The translations under genes and the position numbers were made by a program. Positions 61,807-64,000 of a DNA stretch of 64,000 nt are shown here, in pieces. Origin of the DNA: Ethanoligenens harbinense YUAN-3. GTDB taxonomy: Bacteria > Bacillota > Clostridia > Oscillospirales > Ethanoligenentaceae. Every line of letters starts with the position of its first letter. The stretch's first letter is position 1. Below the pieces are notes generated by a model. That model was not told where the DNA came from. It worked only from the letters and a program-made list of their open reading frames with translations, and made no database searches. Location: assembly GCF_000178115.2 (NCBI RefSeq), contig NC_014828.1:2015310-2079309 (forward strand), given 5' to 3'.

Positions 61807-61820
61807 GTTGGAATTCCAAC
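61807..61820. promoter_or_regulatory. Palindrome between the hcp operon and the Crp/Fnr gene
   Basis: GTTGGAATTCCAAC, a perfect 14-base palindrome, ends 13 bases before the regulator start. It may be an autoregulatory site of this Crp/Fnr protein and may also act on the divergent hcp operon. Confidence 0.5.
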
Positions 61821-61833
61821 GAAAGAGGATTTT

Positions 61834-62493
61834 ATGAAAGATTATTTGGATGTGCTGAAGACAGTACGATTATTCAAAGGCATTGAAGAATCAGATTTAC
61901 TGTCGCTTTTGTCTTGCCTTACCGCAAAATCGGTTCATTACGAAAAAGGGCAAACGGTATTTTCCAGCGGCGAAAGCATTGAAAAATTCGGCATCGTTTT
62001 ATCGGGGCAGGTTCAGGTCGTGCAGGACGACTATTACGGGAACAGAAGCATTCTTGGAAAAATTGACATTGGAAATTTGTTTGGGGAATCCTTTGCCTGT
62101 GCGGAAATAAAAACGCTTCCGGTCAGTGTAATCACAACGACCGAAAGCGATCTTCTCTTTATCGACTGTCACAGACTTGCCGTTCCGTGCGCCAAGGCGT
62201 GCGGATTTCACAGCAGGCTAATTCAGAATATGTTGAATATCGTATCCATGAAAAATATATTGCTGACGCAGAAAATTGAATTCACCTCGAAACGCACCAC
62301 CCGTGAAAAGCTTATGGCCTACCTTTCGGTTGAGGCCAAGAAATCGGGAAGCAGCAGCTTCAATATCCCATTCAATCGGCAGGAACTCGCGGATTACCTT
62401 TCCGTCGAACGCAGCGCCATGTCGGCTGAGCTTTCAAAGCTCAGGGACGATGGCGTTTTGAGCTACCACAAAAATCAATTCAAGCTGTTATAA
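61834..62493 (+). CDS. Crp/Fnr-family regulator, probable regulator of the hcp operon
   Basis: A 219-residue protein. Cyclic-nucleotide-binding-like domain (YEKGQTVFSSGESIEKFGIVLSGQVQVVQ, then GNLFGESFACAEIKTLPVSV) and a helix-turn-helix near residues 180-205 (FNRQELADYLSVERSAMSAELSKLRDDGVLSY). AAAGAGG precedes the ATG. Divergent placement from the hcp operon suggests that it senses NO or redox state like HcpR/Fnr-type regulators; no cysteine cluster typical of Fnr is seen. Confidence 0.88.
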   Translation: MKDYLDVLKTVRLFKGIEESDLLSLLSCLTAKSVHYEKGQTVFSSGESIEKFGIVLSGQVQVVQDDYYGNRSILGKIDIGNLFGESFACAEIKTLPVSVITTTESDLLFIDCHRLAVPCAKACGFHSRLIQNMLNIVSMKNILLTQKIEFTSKRTTREKLMAYLSVEAKKSGSSSFNIPFNRQELADYLSVERSAMSAELSKLRDDGVLSYHKNQFKLL

Positions 62494-62613
62494 GAAACCA
62501 GCGCGGTAGTCAGTCTCAACGATACCTCTGACGTTAATGATAAAATAAACCATATTTCTTGCCGCAAAGAATGACATAATTATGGCACTGTTTGCTTCAA
62601 CATAATAATATTT

Positions 62614-63297
62614 TTAGGAATCAATGTGCAGTTTGTTCAGCAAATCAACATCCGTGATGGTAATCTGTTTTGAATCATAGATAATAAGACCATCTTTTCT
62701 CATTTTATTTAGCTCTCTTGATAAGGAAGGCCTTTGAACTCCTATTTTTTCAGCCAACTCTTTTTTTGTCATATCCAATTTAATGGTTGTAGACTTTTGA
62801 ACGCGATACTCGTAAAGTAAAAACTCAATGATGCACTGCCTGATAGTTTTCAATGCCAAAGTCTTGATTTTCCCCATTAAAATCAATGTTTTGTCTGATG
62901 CAGACTGGAGAAAACCATTTAAGAACTTCATGTTTTCCTGGCACAGCTTTATAATTAATTCCTTCTTGATTTGGAGAATTTCCGTATCACACTTTGCTGT
63001 GATCGTCATGGGATAAAAATTTCTATGTGAAAAAAGAAGATTTTCTCCCATAGCCTCACCAGCCGAAAAACTGCAAATCGTGAGCAGATCCCCATCCGAA
63101 TCAATTTTTTGTACTAAGACAGTCCCGCTCAAAATGATGTCAAGGCTTTCACATTTTTCGTTCTGAAGATGTACTATGGAATCTTTGAAGTAAGTGCTGG
63201 TACGGTAAAGATTATTTTGAAACAATTTATCCAGTTCATTATTCGAGAAGCACTTAAACAGATTTACCGTTTCTAGAAAAGAAATAAAATTATCCAA
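62614..63297 (-). CDS. Second Crp/Fnr-family regulator
   Basis: A 227-residue protein with TTG start behind GAGAGGTG. The sensor domain is SIVHLQNEKCESLDIILSGTVLVQKIDSDGDLLTI and GEAMGENLLFSHRNFYPM; the helix-turn-helix is LDMTKKELAEKIGVQRPSLSRELNKMRKDGLIIYD. It is divergent from the hydroxyacyl-CoA dehydratase-like gene, with a 26-bp palindrome between them. It is only distantly similar to the first regulator. It probably controls the divergent gene and itself. Confidence 0.88.
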   Translation of the reverse strand: MDNFISFLETVNLFKCFSNNELDKLFQNNLYRTSTYFKDSIVHLQNEKCESLDIILSGTVLVQKIDSDGDLLTICSFSAGEAMGENLLFSHRNFYPMTITAKCDTEILQIKKELIIKLCQENMKFLNGFLQSASDKTLILMGKIKTLALKTIRQCIIEFLLYEYRVQKSTTIKLDMTKKELAEKIGVQRPSLSRELNKMRKDGLIIYDSKQITITDVDLLNKLHIDS

Positions 63298-63315
63298 AAT
63301 ATCGCACCTCTCTTC

Positions 63316-63341
63316 AAAGGAGTAACCATGGTTACTCCTTT
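63316..63341. promoter_or_regulatory. 26-bp perfect palindrome over a ribosome binding site and start codon
   Basis: AAAGGAGTAACCA and TGGTTACTCCTTT are perfect reverse complements. The core GTAAC-CATG-GTTAC has the form I recall for HcpR-type Crp/Fnr sites in clostridia. On the plus strand it holds AAAGGAG and the ATG at 63328, so it could also fold in mRNA. Confidence 0.6.
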
Positions 63342-64000
63342 CACTTTTGTTTTTGATTATAATACAAAAGTATCAAAGATGAAAGGGGCCTTAAATGTTT
63401 TGGATAAAAAATATGAGGATCAAATCCTGAAATCGATGGATGCCGTGCGCGAAAAAGCACCAGATATCCCGCTGGATTATTTTTTCGATATCTGGAAGGG
63501 ATTCTGGTTTGGGGAACAAAAGACAGAAATGCCGTCCATAGCGGTATTGGGAACCGGTATTCCTGAATTATATATCCGGGCTGCCGGTGCAAACCCGCAA
63601 TTTCTGTTTGGTGGTAATTACTTTACGGATCAATACGCAGAACAGGTGTTTCCGCAGATTTCGGACCCTGTGCTCAAATCCGCAAGCAGCATTCTCTTTT
63701 CCGGACAGCTCTCCTGCATAAGGGATATCACCGGGATGGTTGTGCCGGTAAGCAACACAGATACGCGTAAAGTTGTGCCTTATTTAAAAGACCTAGGGCA
63801 TCCGGTGATCGTGATGGAGGAGGAGCCATTTCTGGATTCAAAAGCCACATCACGGTTTCGGTCGTCACAGATGGATTTAGTTATGGAGCTGCAAAAGCTC
63901 ACACACCGACCGATCACCGCCAAGAGCATCCGAACTGCCGCGAAGCAAATCACCAGCGCACATGATGCCATCCGGCGCCTTAAGACTATGGATATTCCGC
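63328..64000 (+). CDS. 2-hydroxyacyl-CoA dehydratase D-component-like protein (partial)
   Basis: The frame runs off the right end of the window after 224 residues. ATG at 63328 follows AAAGGAG; ATG at 63379 is an alternative without a ribosome binding site. The text (ILFSGQLSCIRDITGMVVPVSN, YLKDLGHPVIVMEEEPF, MDLVMELQKLTHRPITAKSIRTAAKQI) follows the plan of HgdB/BcrC-type subunits, which carry an Fe-S cluster. The first 50 residues are unassigned. Its divergent Crp/Fnr neighbour probably regulates it. Confidence 0.55.
   Translation, partial: MVTPFTFVFDYNTKVSKMKGALNVLDKKYEDQILKSMDAVREKAPDIPLDYFFDIWKGFWFGEQKTEMPSIAVLGTGIPELYIRAAGANPQFLFGGNYFTDQYAEQVFPQISDPVLKSASSILFSGQLSCIRDITGMVVPVSNTDTRKVVPYLKDLGHPVIVMEEEPFLDSKATSRFRSSQMDLVMELQKLTHRPITAKSIRTAAKQITSAHDAIRRLKTMDIP

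Noticed and set aside
1-64000. tRNA gene as attachment site
   Set aside because: No cloverleaf or T-loop consensus was noticed near the right end or elsewhere; a tRNAscan run would settle it.

Overview
The window is most of a conjugative element of the clostridial Tn1549/CTn type, followed on the right by what looks like host chromosome. Start codons with strong AGGAGG sites, PcfB, Maff2, VirB6 (CD1112-like), PrgI, VirB4, NlpC/P60, DUF4315/DUF4366 and TopB in that order, and a very large methylase-helicase all point to a Gram-positive anaerobe of the Clostridia. The GC-rich backbone would fit an Oscillospiraceae-like host; that is inference from gene content and style, not from a marker gene.

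Layout. (1) 1-3.5 kb: secreted proteins that share a C-terminal module, then a DUF6017-type helix-turn-helix protein. (2) 3.6-6.7 kb: an arsenic cassette on the minus strand (ArsR, ArsP-type permease, ferredoxin-DUF2703 fusion, small thioredoxin, ArsC) with two ArsR-type operators. (3) 6.8-32.6 kb: conjugation backbone: coupling protein VirD4, T4SS parts, peptidoglycan hydrolase, topoisomerase III, ArdC/YodL antirestriction-like protein, a 2462-residue methylase-helicase with tnpV nested in another frame, DUF3849, MobC and CD1845. A NYN-domain gene and a GNAT gene, each AT-richer and each with its own promoter, sit inside it. (4) 32.7-35.4 kb: two AT-rich genes on the opposite strand, a PD-(D/E)XK-like protein and an Abi_C protein, lying between CD1845 and the relaxase. 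(5) 35.5-36.9 kb: MOBP-type relaxase, whose last residues are supplied by a mobile repeat.

(6) 36.9-47.1 kb: the most striking part. Two identical 150-bp repeats with IS6-like ends (GGGACTGTTGCAAAAT) flank about 9.9 kb holding an XRE regulator, a TIGR02391 (Ymh) protein, a TIR-domain protein, a type III methyltransferase (Mod), an ImmA/IrrE-type peptidase, a DUF4411 PIN-like protein and a type III restriction subunit (Res), all on the plus strand. It looks like a pseudo-compound transposon carrying a composite defence island. (7) 47.1-47.5 kb: nested inverted repeats that could be an oriT, cut off from the relaxase by that insertion.

(8) 47.5-55.4 kb: HTH protein and EamA transporter, then an envelope module: UppP, a P-type ATPase, a two-component system and a frameshifted PAP2 phosphatase. 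The gap between the divergent ATPase and kinase genes holds TTAAACT repeats that look like the response regulator's binding site. (9) 55.5-58.6 kb: a possible leader peptide, a sigma-like gene, a decayed serine recombinase, a truncated tyrosine recombinase and 17-bp repeats, probably the degenerate right end. (10) 58.6-64 kb: probable chromosome: an operon for nitrosative/oxidative stress (4Fe-4S protein, cupin, rubredoxin, Hcp, ferredoxin) divergent from a Crp/Fnr regulator, a second Crp/Fnr regulator, and the start of a 2-hydroxyacyl-CoA dehydratase-like gene.

No tRNA, rRNA or CRISPR array was seen. All family names come from reading motifs and recalled family features; no search was run.
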